NCBI GenBank assembly: GCA_020247055.1
Contig: JADCJL010000155.1
Span: forward strand, 1-44,595
DNA from: Acidobacteriaceae bacterium
GTDB lineage: Bacteria; Acidobacteriota; Terriglobia; Bryobacterales; Bryobacteraceae
Reading direction: 5' to 3'
Length of the DNA: 44,595 bases
In this document: positions 33,238-41,310 of the stretch, piece after piece
Position numbering within the stretch: position 1 is the first letter of the stretch
How the letters are laid out: every line of letters starts with the position of its first letter
Program-made: the position numbers and the translations under genes
The notes under the pieces: generated by a model
What the model was told of the DNA's origin: nothing
Database searches by the model: none
What the model saw: the letters and a program-made list of their open reading frames with translations, nothing else

Positions 33238-33255
33238 GGATTGGTGTTACCCCCT

Positions 33256-33273
33256 TTGCAGAATGAGAATTCT
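33256..33273. other. Perfect 7 bp hairpin in the tatA leader
   Basis: GCAGAAT and ATTCTGC are separated by GAGA, between the SDR stop and the tatA/B start. It lies just upstream of the AAAGGGGG site for tatA on the minus strand. No T-tract follows in either direction within 10 bases, so it is more likely an RNA structure than a terminator. Function unknown. Confidence 0.4.
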
Positions 33274-33338
33274 GCTCCAGTTTAGCACAGGGTCCCGAGG
33301 CGGCCCGGCGCAGCCGCCGAGCCGCCCCGGGCCCGCTT

Positions 33339-34115
33339 TTACTGGTTCACGCCGCTCGCCAGGAACCCTCCGTCCACCGCAATGCACTGGCCCGTAATGT
33401 AGCTCGCCGCCTCGGAAGCCAGCAGCAGCGCCGCCCCCAGCAGCTCCTGCCGCTGCCCAAACCGCTTCATCGGCGTCCGCAGCAGAAACTCCTTGCCGCG
33501 CTCGGTGCCGTCCAGCAGCGCCGCGTTCAACTCCGTCCGGAAAACCCCGGGCGCAATCGCGTTCACGTTGATGCCCTCTTTGGCCCACTCCACAGCCAGC
33601 TGCCGCGTCATCTGCAGCACGGCCGCCTTCGACGTCGCATACGCGGTCACCTCAAGCAGCCCGACGAAGGAGCTAAGCGAAGCAATGTTGATCACCCGCC
33701 CCGCGCCGTGCGCCTTCAGCGGCTCATAGAAGCTCTGACAGGCCCGCAGCGTGCCCGTCACATTGACGTCCATCAGCCGGTTCCACTCGGCCTCCTCCAC
33801 CGCCACGGTCTTTTTCCGGAACGTCATCCCGGCCACGTTCAGCAGAATGTCCACCCGGCCAAACCGCGCCAGCACCGCGTCCCGCAGCGCGTCAATCGAC
33901 TCCCGCTTCTGCACATCGCAAACCTGCCGCAACGTCTGCCCGCCCAGGGCCTCAATCTCGCTGCAAACCGCGTTCAGTTCCGCCTCCCGCCGCCCGGTCG
34001 GCACCACCGTCGCCCCGGCTTCGGCCAAACCCACCGCCAACACCGCGCCGATACCCGACGTCCCGCCCATGACGACCGCCACGCGGCCCGTTAAATCCAT
34101 GAAATTCTTTGCCAT
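33339..34115 (-). CDS. SDR-family oxidoreductase
   Basis: The protein has 258 residues from ATG 34115 (site GGAAGAG upstream). Classical SDR: the cofactor motif VAVVMGGTSGIGAVLAVGLA (TGxxxGIG variant) is at about 12-31 and NVAG near 92-95; the catalytic Ser is in NIASLSSFVG and Tyr-Lys in AYATSKAAV; the PG motif is INVNAIAPGVFRTEL. It resembles gluconate 5-dehydrogenase/KduD-type enzymes that act on keto-sugar acids, but substrate cannot be read. It is upstream of tatA/B on the same strand with about 100 bp between. Confidence 0.88.
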   Translation of the reverse strand: MAKNFMDLTGRVAVVMGGTSGIGAVLAVGLAEAGATVVPTGRREAELNAVCSEIEALGGQTLRQVCDVQKRESIDALRDAVLARFGRVDILLNVAGMTFRKKTVAVEEAEWNRLMDVNVTGTLRACQSFYEPLKAHGAGRVINIASLSSFVGLLEVTAYATSKAAVLQMTRQLAVEWAKEGINVNAIAPGVFRTELNAALLDGTERGKEFLLRTPMKRFGQRQELLGAALLLASEAASYITGQCIAVDGGFLASGVNQ

Positions 34116-34206
34116 AACTCTTCCAGCAGTATACCCCCCGCCAGCCCTATCCCCCCAGCGCATCCTCTCTCCGCCGGCCGAACGCGAATAGGAGATGGGT
34201 TAAAGG

Positions 34207-34698
34207 TTGGTTCGGAAGGGACGATACACTAATTTGGTTATTTCCCGAAGAAACATACTTTTACTATCTCCCGCTGCCGCGCCCGTTTTGGCCGCCGCCG
34301 TGCGGGGCGATGATGTCAGATACGTTGGCGGAACAATTACTGAGATACCCCAGAACACCGAAGGCTCCCTGATGATTGATCAGCGCGTCGGCCTGAAGTT
34401 TCAAAGTAAAAAGGGCACGTTTGATATCCCCTTCGATCGCGTCTCTTCGCTCGAATACGGCCAGAAGGCCGGCCGCCGCATCGGCGTGGCCATTATGATC
34501 AATCCCCTGTTTCTGCTCTCCAAAAAGCGGAAGCACTTCCTGACCATTGGTTACAAGGACAGTACGAACCTGCAGCAGGGAGTAGTCCTCGAATTAGCCA
34601 AAGGGCTGCCCGCTAAGGTAATTACCATCATCGAAGCCCGCTCCGGCGTCAAATGCGAGTACGAGTCCGAAGAGGCCAAGAAACACCTCCATGGTTGA
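34207..34698 (+). CDS. Putative exported hypothetical protein
   Basis: The frame opens with TTG 34207; a TTG at 34234 is an alternative that begins LVISRRNILLLSPAAAPVLA. That is a short twin-arginine-like signal (SRRNILL). The mature part, about 130 residues, includes RYVGGTITEIPQNTEGSL, FDIPFDRVSSLEYGQKAG and IGVAIMINPLFLLSKKRKHF. This resembles a beta-rich small domain with a hydrophobic central segment, without a known family. A GGAAGGG site lies before 34234. It overlaps the next gene by 8 bp, so the two are coupled. Confidence 0.65.
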   Translation: MVRKGRYTNLVISRRNILLLSPAAAPVLAAAVRGDDVRYVGGTITEIPQNTEGSLMIDQRVGLKFQSKKGTFDIPFDRVSSLEYGQKAGRRIGVAIMINPLFLLSKKRKHFLTIGYKDSTNLQQGVVLELAKGLPAKVITIIEARSGVKCEYESEEAKKHLHG

Positions 34699-35236
34699 GT
34701 TTCTTCTCGCGGCATGGTTCCTGCAGGCCGTTACCGGAACGGAAAGGCCAGCCGTCTGCGTGGAAAAGATCCGGGGCGAGGCGGTCCTTGGCGCTTTGGC
34801 CGAGGACGCCCTCGCCGCCGCTCTGTTGAGCACCCGGCGCGTCCGCCTCACCGAAAACTGCCAAAAGGCCGAGTACGTCCTCAAAGGAAGCATCGTGGAA
34901 CGAGCCGACCTACGGGCGCGCAGCGAAGGCGAAGCGACCGGCATTGCCGCCGCGGGCGGAGCCTACAACGCCGCCGGCGGCGGATTCGGCGCCATGGCCG
35001 CCACGGGTCAGGAGGCGCTCGCCACCACCGAAACCAAACGCTCCGTCACCCTGATCGTCAAGCTGGTCCGCGCCGACGGCGAAATCCCCTTCGCCGGCAC
35101 CCAGGACAGCGCACCCTCCAAGAACCGCTCCGCCGTCAGCGAGGCCGCCGACCGGCTGGCCCGCGAGATCGTCAGAGAACTCTTTCCCGCCCCGCCGCCC
35201 AAGTCGCCGGAGGGCCGCTACCAGAAGATCCAGTGA
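34691..35236 (+). CDS. Exported hypothetical protein, 181 aa
   Basis: The N-terminus MVEFLLAAWFLQAVTG could be a signal peptide. The mature part contains VCVEKIRGEAVLGALAEDAL, VLKGSIVERADLRA, then a Gly/Ala-rich stretch and TETKRSVTLIVKLVRADGE, ending with AADRLAREIVREL. This order (a short-strand protein with a glycine-rich middle and a terminal helix) is reminiscent of CsgG/LpoB-like outer-membrane accessory proteins, but the resemblance is weak and I give no name. It overlaps the upstream gene by 8 bp, and 35 bp separate it from the Gfo/Idh gene. Confidence 0.6.
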   Translation: MVEFLLAAWFLQAVTGTERPAVCVEKIRGEAVLGALAEDALAAALLSTRRVRLTENCQKAEYVLKGSIVERADLRARSEGEATGIAAAGGAYNAAGGGFGAMAATGQEALATTETKRSVTLIVKLVRADGEIPFAGTQDSAPSKNRSAVSEAADRLAREIVRELFPAPPPKSPEGRYQKIQ

Positions 35237-35271
35237 GCCGGTCGCCGGATGGCCGGTATATCCTGGTAGCT

Positions 35272-36537
35272 ATGGAACAGAACCCCCGCCGCGACTTCCT
35301 GAAGTCCGGAGCCATCCTCCTCGGCGCCCCCGCCGTCCTCTCCGCCATGCAAGGCTCGAAGGCCATCAAAGTCGGCCTCGTCGGCTGTGGCGGACGCGGC
35401 ACCGGCGCCGCCGCGCAGGCGCTCAAAGCTGACGACTTCGCCAATCTCACCGCGGTGGCTGACGTGTTCCAGGACCGCATCGATGACTCGCTCGAACGCC
35501 TCAAGAAAATCCACGGCGAAAAGGTAAAGGTCGAAACGGCCAATATGTTCGTCGGCCTCGACGCCTACGAGAAGCTCATCAACTCCGACGTCGACGTCGT
35601 CCTCCTCGCCACCCCCCCCGGTTTCCGCCCCGCCCAGCTCCGCTACGCCATCGAGAAAGGCAAACACGTCTTCTGCGAAAAGCCCATGGCCGTCGACGTC
35701 CCCGGCATCCGCCACGTCATGGAAACCTCGAAGATGGCCAAGGAGAAGAATCTCTCCCTCGTCGCCGGCTTCTGCTGGCGCTACTCGAACTACATCGTCG
35801 AAACCTTCAGCAAAATCAAGGGCGGCGCCATCGGCGACATCGTCGCCTACTACGGCACCTACTACACCAACCCCGTCAAGCCCATGCCCCCGGCCGACAC
35901 CCGCCCCGCCGGCATGTCCGACGTCGAATGGCAGATCCGCAACTGGTACAACTTCCAGTGGCTCTGCGGCGATTCGCTCGTCGAACAGGCCATCCACACC
36001 GTCGACAAGGTCGCTTGGGCTTTCAACGACCAGCCCCCCGTCTCCTGCGTCGCCACCGGCGGCCGCCAAATTCCCGCCGAAGGCGGCAACATCTACGACC
36101 ACTTCTCCGTCAACTACCTCTATCCCAACAACGTCCGCGCCTTCGTCTCCAACCGCCAGATGGAGGGCTGCTACAACGAAAACGCCGACTACATCATGGG
36201 CACCAAAGGCCAGGCCATCATCGGCCGCGGGCCCAATCCCCGCATCGTCGGCGAAAACCCCTGGACCTTCTCCGGCCAGAAGTACGACATGTACCAGAAG
36301 GAGCACGACGACCTATTCGCCGGCATTCGCAAAGGCGCACCGCTCAACGACGGCGAACGCATGTGCACCTCCACCCTCCTCGGCATCATGGGCCGCATGG
36401 CGGCCTACACCGGCCAGCAGATCAGCTGGGAGCAGGTCATGAACTCCCAGCACCGCATCTTCCCCGACAAGGTCGAATGGGGCGGCACCGTCCAGAACGA
36501 ACCCATGCCGCTGCCCGGCCGCACCAAGTTCCTCTAA
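35272..36537 (+). CDS. TAT-exported Gfo/Idh/MocA-family oxidoreductase
   Basis: The protein has 421 residues from ATG 35272. The signal NPRRDFLKSGAILLGAPAVL contains the RRDFLK twin-arginine motif. The NAD(P) domain follows with KVGLVGCGGRGTGAAAQ, and the EKP motif in KHVFCEKPMAVD marks the catalytic Lys. The C-terminal domain includes GDIVAYYGTYYTNPV and QWLCGDSLVEQAIHTVDKV. Such exported members are frequent in Acidobacteriota and Planctomycetota and may act on sugars. The stop TAA overlaps the ATG of the next gene (TAATG), which implies coupling with the cytochrome-SUMF1 gene. Confidence 0.9.
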   Translation: MEQNPRRDFLKSGAILLGAPAVLSAMQGSKAIKVGLVGCGGRGTGAAAQALKADDFANLTAVADVFQDRIDDSLERLKKIHGEKVKVETANMFVGLDAYEKLINSDVDVVLLATPPGFRPAQLRYAIEKGKHVFCEKPMAVDVPGIRHVMETSKMAKEKNLSLVAGFCWRYSNYIVETFSKIKGGAIGDIVAYYGTYYTNPVKPMPPADTRPAGMSDVEWQIRNWYNFQWLCGDSLVEQAIHTVDKVAWAFNDQPPVSCVATGGRQIPAEGGNIYDHFSVNYLYPNNVRAFVSNRQMEGCYNENADYIMGTKGQAIIGRGPNPRIVGENPWTFSGQKYDMYQKEHDDLFAGIRKGAPLNDGERMCTSTLLGIMGRMAAYTGQQISWEQVMNSQHRIFPDKVEWGGTVQNEPMPLPGRTKFL

Positions 36538-37757
36538 TGCGGCTGACTCTTTTCCTCCTCCCGCTCCTGGCCGCGGCCCAAACGCCCGAGTTCGGCCAGG
36601 TGCTCGAGCAACAGTGTCTCTCCTGCCACGGAGCCGAACGGGGCCTGTCCGGCCTCCGGCTCCACACCCGCGCCGCCGCCCTCAAAGGCGGCACGCGCGG
36701 TCCGGCCCTCGTCCCCGGCGATCCCGCCAAGTCGCTGCTCTACACCACCACCGAACTCGCCCCCGGCACCGCCCTCGCCATGCCGCCGGGCGGCCAGCAG
36801 ATTCCCGCCGGCCAGCGCGCCATTCTCAAAGCCTGGATCGCCGCCGGCGCCCCCTGGCCCGACACCCTCACCCTGAAACTCCCGCAACCCAAGGTTAAGG
36901 ACGACCAGGCCCTCGTCTCCCGCCTCCACCCGAAAATGGAGCAGGCCACCGAACTCAAGCCCTACCGCCGCACCATCCCGAACTCGACCGTCGAGTTTGC
37001 AATGGTGCCCGTCCCCGGCAACGGGAAGGTGGCGCCCTTCTGGATGGCGGCCCGCGAAGTCACCTGGGACGAGTACCGGCTCTTCATGTTCCAGAACCTC
37101 GCCAACGAAGCCCGCGGCGCGGACCCCGTCGTCGATGCCATCTCCCGCCCCACCAAGCCCTACGTCGAAATGTCGTTCGGCATGGGCATCAACGGCTACC
37201 CCGCCATCTCGATGACCCAGCACGCCGCCAACAAGTACGCCCAGTGGCTCTCGGCCAAAACCGGCCAGTTCTACCGCCTGCCCACCGAAGCCGAATGGGA
37301 GTACGCCTGCCGCCTCGGCGACACCGAAGCGACGCCCATCAACGAACGCTCCTGGTACACCGACAACGCCCCCGAAAAGTACGAGCTGGTCGGCAAAAAG
37401 AAGCCCAACAAGCTCGGCATCTACGACATGCTCGGCAACGTCGCCGAATGGACCCTCGATCAGTACGACGAAAAGGCCTATGGCAAGCCGCTACCCCCCG
37501 AAGGCTACATCCCCTCCACCAAGCCCTACCCGCACGTGGCCAAGGGCGGCGCCTGGTCCGACCCGGCCGAAAAGCTCGCCTGCGGAGAGCGCATCTGGTC
37601 GAGCCCCCAGTGGAAGATGCAGGATCCGCAACTGCCCAAGTCCATCTGGTACCTCACCGACGCGCAGTTCCTCGGCTTCCGCCTCGTCCGCCCGCTGCAG
37701 GTGCCCAGTGCTGCGCAGATGTTTCGTTATTGGAATAACGGCGTCGAGCGCGAGTAG
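36537..37757 (+). CDS. Exported cytochrome c - SUMF1/FGE-like fusion protein
   Basis: The protein has 406 residues with a short signal peptide (MRLTLFLLPLLAAAQ). A planctomycete-type cytochrome c domain (about 18-115) has the heme site QQCLSCHGAERGLSGLRLH and a distal Met region near MPPGGQQIPAG. The second part (about 150-400) is a SUMF1/FGE-like C-type lectin fold: REVTWDEYRLFMF, FYRLPTEAEWEYACRLG, MLGNVAEWTLDQYDE, KGGAWSDPAEKLACGERIW and FLGFRLVRPL. The first catalytic Cys of true formylglycine-generating enzymes (GGSW-x-C) is replaced here by Asp, so it is not expected to modify sulfatases. It is probably a periplasmic redox protein acting with the upstream Gfo/Idh enzyme and the ApbE gene that overlaps its end by 50 bp. 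Confidence 0.85.
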   Translation: MRLTLFLLPLLAAAQTPEFGQVLEQQCLSCHGAERGLSGLRLHTRAAALKGGTRGPALVPGDPAKSLLYTTTELAPGTALAMPPGGQQIPAGQRAILKAWIAAGAPWPDTLTLKLPQPKVKDDQALVSRLHPKMEQATELKPYRRTIPNSTVEFAMVPVPGNGKVAPFWMAAREVTWDEYRLFMFQNLANEARGADPVVDAISRPTKPYVEMSFGMGINGYPAISMTQHAANKYAQWLSAKTGQFYRLPTEAEWEYACRLGDTEATPINERSWYTDNAPEKYELVGKKKPNKLGIYDMLGNVAEWTLDQYDEKAYGKPLPPEGYIPSTKPYPHVAKGGAWSDPAEKLACGERIWSSPQWKMQDPQLPKSIWYLTDAQFLGFRLVRPLQVPSAAQMFRYWNNGVERE

Positions 37758-38562
37758 CGCTGCTCCGGCGCTCGAGCGCTTTGAAGCGGTGGAGCCGCAC
37801 CTCGGCACCCTCGTCGGCATCACGGCCTACGCCCGCGATGTCAACGAGGCCCGCGCCGCCTTCCGCCGCGCCTACGCACGGATTGCCGCCCTGAACGCCA
37901 TCCTGTCGGACTATCTCCCCCACTCCGAACTCAACCAGCTCTCCACCACCCCCCGCCAAATCTCCCCCGAACTCGCCCTCGTCCTCCGCACCGCCCAGCA
38001 GGTTGCCGAACGAACCCAAGGCGCCTTCGACGTTACCGCCGGCGCCCTCATCCGCCACTGGCGCCAAACCAAAACCTTCCCGCCCGCTAACCTGCCCTCT
38101 GGCTACCAGCATCTTCACCTCAAAGGCAACACCGCTTGGCTCGACGACCCCGGCATCCGCCTCGACGTCGGCGGCCTCGGCAAAGGCTACATCGCCGACG
38201 AAGCGTTACAGGCGCTCGGCCTCCCCCGCGCCCTGATCGCCATCAGCGGCGACATTGTCTGCGGCGCCCCCCCGCCCGGCGAGCGCGGCTGGCGCGTCCA
38301 GGCCGCGGGCCGCGTCTTCACTCTCAAGCACGCCGCCGTCTCCACCGCCGGCGACACCGAGCAGTATACGATCATCGACGGCCAACGCTACTCCCACATC
38401 CTCGATCCCCGCACCCGCCGCCCTCTTTCAACCCCGCGCCAGGTCACCGTCATCGCCCCCTCCGGCCTGCTCGCCGACGCCCTCGACACCGCCATCTGCG
38501 TCACCGGCAACCCCGCCCTCGTCCGTCACTACCGCCGCGCCACCGCCTACCTGATCCCCTGA
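37708..38562 (+). CDS. apbE: FAD:protein FMN transferase (ApbE)
   Basis: The product has 284 residues from GTG 37708; an earlier in-frame ATG at 37480 is buried in the previous gene and not supported. ApbE attaches FMN to Thr/Ser of periplasmic flavoproteins such as NqrB/C or RnfG. The signature RLDVGGLGKGYIADEAL (about 150-166) and the VSTAGDTEQYTIIDGQRYSHILDP region (metal and FAD binding), followed by RTRRPL, are clear; the ADALDTAICV segment is also typical. The N-terminus (FVIGITASSASSAAP) could be a short signal or leader. It overlaps the cytochrome-SUMF1 gene by 50 bp, suggesting it flavinylates a redox partner of that system. No flavinylated target is visible in the window. Confidence 0.9.
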   Translation: MLRRCFVIGITASSASSAAPALERFEAVEPHLGTLVGITAYARDVNEARAAFRRAYARIAALNAILSDYLPHSELNQLSTTPRQISPELALVLRTAQQVAERTQGAFDVTAGALIRHWRQTKTFPPANLPSGYQHLHLKGNTAWLDDPGIRLDVGGLGKGYIADEALQALGLPRALIAISGDIVCGAPPPGERGWRVQAAGRVFTLKHAAVSTAGDTEQYTIIDGQRYSHILDPRTRRPLSTPRQVTVIAPSGLLADALDTAICVTGNPALVRHYRRATAYLIP

Positions 38563-38996
38563 CCCTCTGCCGCTGCCTTGACGCCATCGAACAGGCCGCC
38601 CTGGCCCGGGCCAGCGGGCTGGGCTCCCCCGAATGCTACCTCCCCGGCTACCGCGATCCCGATCGCCGGCTTCCCCCGCCCGCCGCGGCCTGCACGTCGT
38701 CTTCCATCATCAGGACCACCCACCCAGCACAACCCCCTCGTTCCACCAAAACGCCGTCACCTGCCGGCCCGCCGAGAAGACCTGTTACTTCGCGACGGTC
38801 AACTACGCCGTCCCCCGCCAACCTGCACCGCCATCACCACCCCCAATGGCGCCCTGCTCACGAGCAACCCCTCCGGCGCCCCCGACCTCCTGCTGGCCGA
38901 CCTGGACCTGACCCAAGCCAGCGGCCAGTTCACTGAGCGGGAACCTTCCCGGCAGCCGGGCACTCTGCACAGACGGCGTGCTGCGGTATCCGCGTG
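38563..38996 (+). pseudogene. Decayed carbon-nitrogen hydrolase (nitrilase-family) gene
   Basis: Nitrilase-like pieces appear in different frames. DAIEQAALARASGLGSPE followed by CYLPGYR (near 38580-38650) resembles the PE...GY segment that holds the catalytic Glu. PAEKTCYFATVNYAVP (near 38765-38815) resembles the 'ENxxYvatvN' part. NGALLTSNPSGAPDLLLADL (38850-38910) matches the 'pdG..la...g..lv.aDiDl' part. Each requires a frame change, and no catalytic Lys-Cys region can be joined. The gene follows apbE directly and has no intact frame. It marks the start of the eroded right part of the window. Confidence 0.6.
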
Positions 38997-39652
38997 ACCA
39001 GCCATGGACCCCGACGCTTCGCGTGTTGTCCGTGCCGCACTGCCGGCGCCGGCCAATCCCGCTCGCAGTTCCCCGGCAACCGTACTCCCGCCGACCGCAT
39101 CACCGCCCTCGCCCGCCCCGCCCCTCACGGCCCAAAAGGAACTTTCTCGGCGCCCAACGCAACATCGAAGACATGGCGGTCTTCCTCCTCCCGTTCGATC
39201 ACCGCTTCCACGACCGCCACGTCCGGGCCACCGGTCAACCCGGAATCGCGGCGAAGGGAAACTATTTCGCTTCCCCCCTCCGTTGGCGCCCTTTCGGCCG
39301 CCAACCTGCGGTTTGGCCTTCCGTTGGCCGGTTTTCAGGTGTCCCCCGAGGTTGCCGACCCTGACGAAAAGGCGGCGCGAATTCGCGACGCCTTCGAAAA
39401 AGTGAACTACCTGCCCCGACCGGCTCGAATGGCCGGTTCTTAAGCTTTACGAAAGTTCAACTCTCCTGAAGTAGTGTGTCTCCGTGACGGTAACAGCCAT
39501 CGGAAAAGGTATTTTTCTGATGATGAAGGCCGAGCGCCTTGGCAGCTTGAGGCGAAGGTGCTGAAGGTAGTCCTCCGGGATGGGTTGCAGTGGGAGCGCC
39601 TCAGCAACTCTGCGCGGCGCGACAGGGCGTACTGGTGTTACGCTTTGGACGT
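38997..39652. other. Eroded sequence without an intact gene
   Basis: Overlapping short frames occur on both strands. One ends in VADPDEKAARIRDAFEKVNY and stops near 39441, looking like the end of a lost coding sequence; no family is recognised. From 39450 onward the GC content appears lower than in the first part of the window. Confidence 0.4.
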
Positions 39653-39883
39653 ATGGAGCTAGCGATTCAAGTGCACATTGAGGAATTGCCTGAGGGGCTC
39701 TTTCTGGCCACGTCTGACGAATTGCCCGGTCTTGTCGCTCAGGGGCGGACGGTGACCGAAGCTCTGGAAATCGCCCGTGATGTTGCGCGGAAACTGCTGG
39801 AGGCGCAGCGGGAACGGGACGGCATGCCGAATCTTCCCAGTACAACGGAACGGCGGAACCACACCATCGTTGTCGCAGCCTGA
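39653..39883 (+). CDS. hicB: HicB-family antitoxin
   Basis: This 76-residue partial-RNase-H-fold antitoxin starts MELAIQVHIEELPEGLFLA, continues SDELPGLVAQGRTVTEALEI and ends NHTIVVAA. The 'LPG...G.T..EAL..A.' pattern is the HicB hallmark. It binds and blocks HicA, which lies immediately downstream with its frame overlapping the HicB stop. Here the order is antitoxin first. There is no C-terminal ribbon-helix-helix, so autoregulation may need another protein. The ribosome binding site is weak. Confidence 0.85.
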   Translation: MELAIQVHIEELPEGLFLATSDELPGLVAQGRTVTEALEIARDVARKLLEAQRERDGMPNLPSTTERRNHTIVVAA

Positions 39884-40110
39884 ACAGGGGTCGGCTTGCG
39901 GTATTCCGTTACAGAGACATCGTTTGCGAGTTGAAGGCGCTGGGCTTCGAGTTCGACCGCCAAGCCGCGGGCAGTCACGAGATCTGGTTCAATGCTTCGG
40001 CCTGGCTTTACACCACCATCCCGAACCATCCGGGCGACATGCCGGAAGGAACACTCCGGGCCATTGTGCGGCAAGCCGAAATCGCTGTCGACGACTTCTT
40101 GGCAGCCTGA
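39880..40110 (+). CDS. hicA: HicA-family mRNA interferase toxin, non-ATG start
   Basis: The protein has 76 residues, reading from CTG 39880, which overlaps the hicB stop (CTGA), to TGA 40108-40110. It contains FRYRDIVCELKALGFEFDRQ, the catalytic GSHEIWFN with its conserved His, then TTIPNHPGDMPEGTLRAIVRQ and DDFLAA. This is a full-length double-stranded-RNA-binding-fold HicA. There is no ATG, GTG or TTG between the hicB stop and the conserved FRYRDI, so either CTG is used or the toxin has lost its start codon. HicA cleaves mRNA when HicB is lost. Confidence 0.8.
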   Translation: MNRGRLAVFRYRDIVCELKALGFEFDRQAAGSHEIWFNASAWLYTTIPNHPGDMPEGTLRAIVRQAEIAVDDFLAA

Positions 40111-40404
40111 CTCAGCGTGGCCGTCCTCGAGGCGGGCAAGTCTCCCCATCAGTTTCGATGCAAAAACGCGACTAATCGCTGCGCACTACCCCGAATCGTA
40201 GGCGATCCGCCAAGTAACGAATGGCGCGTGATTCGCCCGGCAATTCTCCAGAGGCCGGACCAAATCAGGCCGTCGCCACGCAGCCGACGGCGGAGGACCG
40301 GCAACAGGATCAGACCACTGCTTCGGGGCGGGGTCTTGCGCTCTCTCCGTCGGCGACCACCACGAGACTCAATGAGCGGGTGCACCGGCACCTTAGAATC
40401 TGAT
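40111..40404. other. Intergenic, nothing recognised
   Basis: This is about 290 bases after hicA without a supported frame, hairpin terminator or RNA gene. It ends at the tRNA-Leu fragment. Confidence 0.5.
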
Positions 40405-40455
40405 TGGTGCGGATGAGAGGACTCGAACCTCCACTCCCTTGGGAGAACTGGAACC
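40405..40455 (-). other. tRNA-Leu 3' fragment (possible integration attachment remnant)
   Basis: On the minus strand the sequence carries the variable arm CTCCCAAGGGAG, T arm GGAGG-TTCGAGT-CCTCT, acceptor 3' strand CATCCGC, discriminator A and an encoded CCA (TGG at 40405-40407 on plus). The matching 5' acceptor GCGGATG, the D arm and the anticodon arm are not found in the about 100 bases upstream. A long variable arm and a GCGGATG-type acceptor fit tRNA-Leu. Integrating elements often recombine at the 3' end of tRNA genes and leave exactly such a partial copy, so this may be one edge of an integrated island. Confidence 0.7.
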
Positions 40456-40899
40456 GGAAACGGAAATGACTTGTTTTCGGCTGTTTGCGCTAGGTTCCTT
40501 CTCCTTCGTAAGATGTTGATCCGATTGTAGTTGCGACCTTGCCTGTGTTTGCCTCAGTCCGGGCTGTTGGGGCCAATTTGTCTGATTCCGCACACGGCAC
40601 GCACACTAACCGGCGGCACATGGCGGACAGAATCAAGTTGGCAACTTCGGTTGGCACGAAAGCAGTCTAACGCGGGTTCCGGCGGCCGTAAAGTCAGTTG
40701 TGGGCAAGTGGCGATGAGCCGGATTCTGGTTCGGGCTAGAACCAGGTGGATGAGGATCAGCGCCGGAATTCCGTGCCCGACCGCGTCGCACAATTCACTT
40801 CGTAGGCATTGGCTTTCGAGCCCGAGATCCGCCGGCGCCGCACCAGATTTCATTCGTCGAGGCTAACTCGTGGTTGAGCACAAAGGCGAGTGAGGGAAA
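40456..40899. other. Intergenic region, no gene seen
   Basis: This is about 440 bases without a convincing frame. No integrase fragment could be recognised on either strand, although the tRNA fragment at its left edge would predict one nearby. Confidence 0.45.
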
Positions 40900-41307
40900 T
40901 CAACCTTGATCGTATTGAGCCAAGTACGCCTTGTTGTCATGATGAACCAAACCGAAGCGAACTCGATCGAGCCAGCCGATTCGTCCAAGCACGTTCTTTT
41001 CGATCATCGGATCGGCAAAGAAGTAAACGATGGAGGTTGTCGCCACGCCGAACACGCTGAGTTCCACTTCGTGACCGAAAGCATCGAATCCGCTGTTCGC
41101 GGTTCGGAAGCGCTTGCGGATTCCGCCTTCCAGGTCGAGGCCAAGTGCTTCGGCGATCTCCGCTCCAAACAAGCAAAATGACGCCCCCGTGTCGACGCTA
41201 GCAGCCACACGCAGTTGCTTGGGTCCTGATCGAAGAACGACCGGCAAGATAACGCTCTCATCCTCGCCAGAGTAATCGTAGACGTGCGTAAACTCCAACT
41301 GGTGCAT
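40900..41307 (-). CDS. Retropepsin-like aspartic protease, 135 aa
   Basis: The catalytic motif SVDTGASFCLFG (about residues 37-48) is the D-T-G-A-S signature of retropepsin-type (clan AA) proteases, which work as dimers. It is preceded by VILPVVLRSGPKQLRVAA and followed by the flap and second strand (FGVATTSIVYFFADP) and a terminal VLGRIGWLDRVRFG, where the family's 'LG...L' helix is expected. There is no signal peptide, so it acts in the cytoplasm. The gene begins 3 bp after the stop of the DUF104/DUF5678 gene and is surely transcribed with it. Confidence 0.85.
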   Translation of the reverse strand: MHQLEFTHVYDYSGEDESVILPVVLRSGPKQLRVAASVDTGASFCLFGAEIAEALGLDLEGGIRKRFRTANSGFDAFGHEVELSVFGVATTSIVYFFADPMIEKNVLGRIGWLDRVRFGLVHHDNKAYLAQYDQG

Positions 41308-41310
41308 CGC

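Noticed and set aside
36537-37757. True formylglycine-generating enzyme for sulfatases
   Set aside because: The first catalytic Cys is replaced by Asp and no sulfatase gene is nearby.
39447-39845. 132-codon minus frame opposite hicB
   Set aside because: No homology; the plus frame encodes HicB followed by HicA with conserved residues.
40405-40530. Complete tRNA-Leu
   Set aside because: No 5' acceptor GCGGATG, D arm or anticodon arm could be found; only the 3' portion is present.
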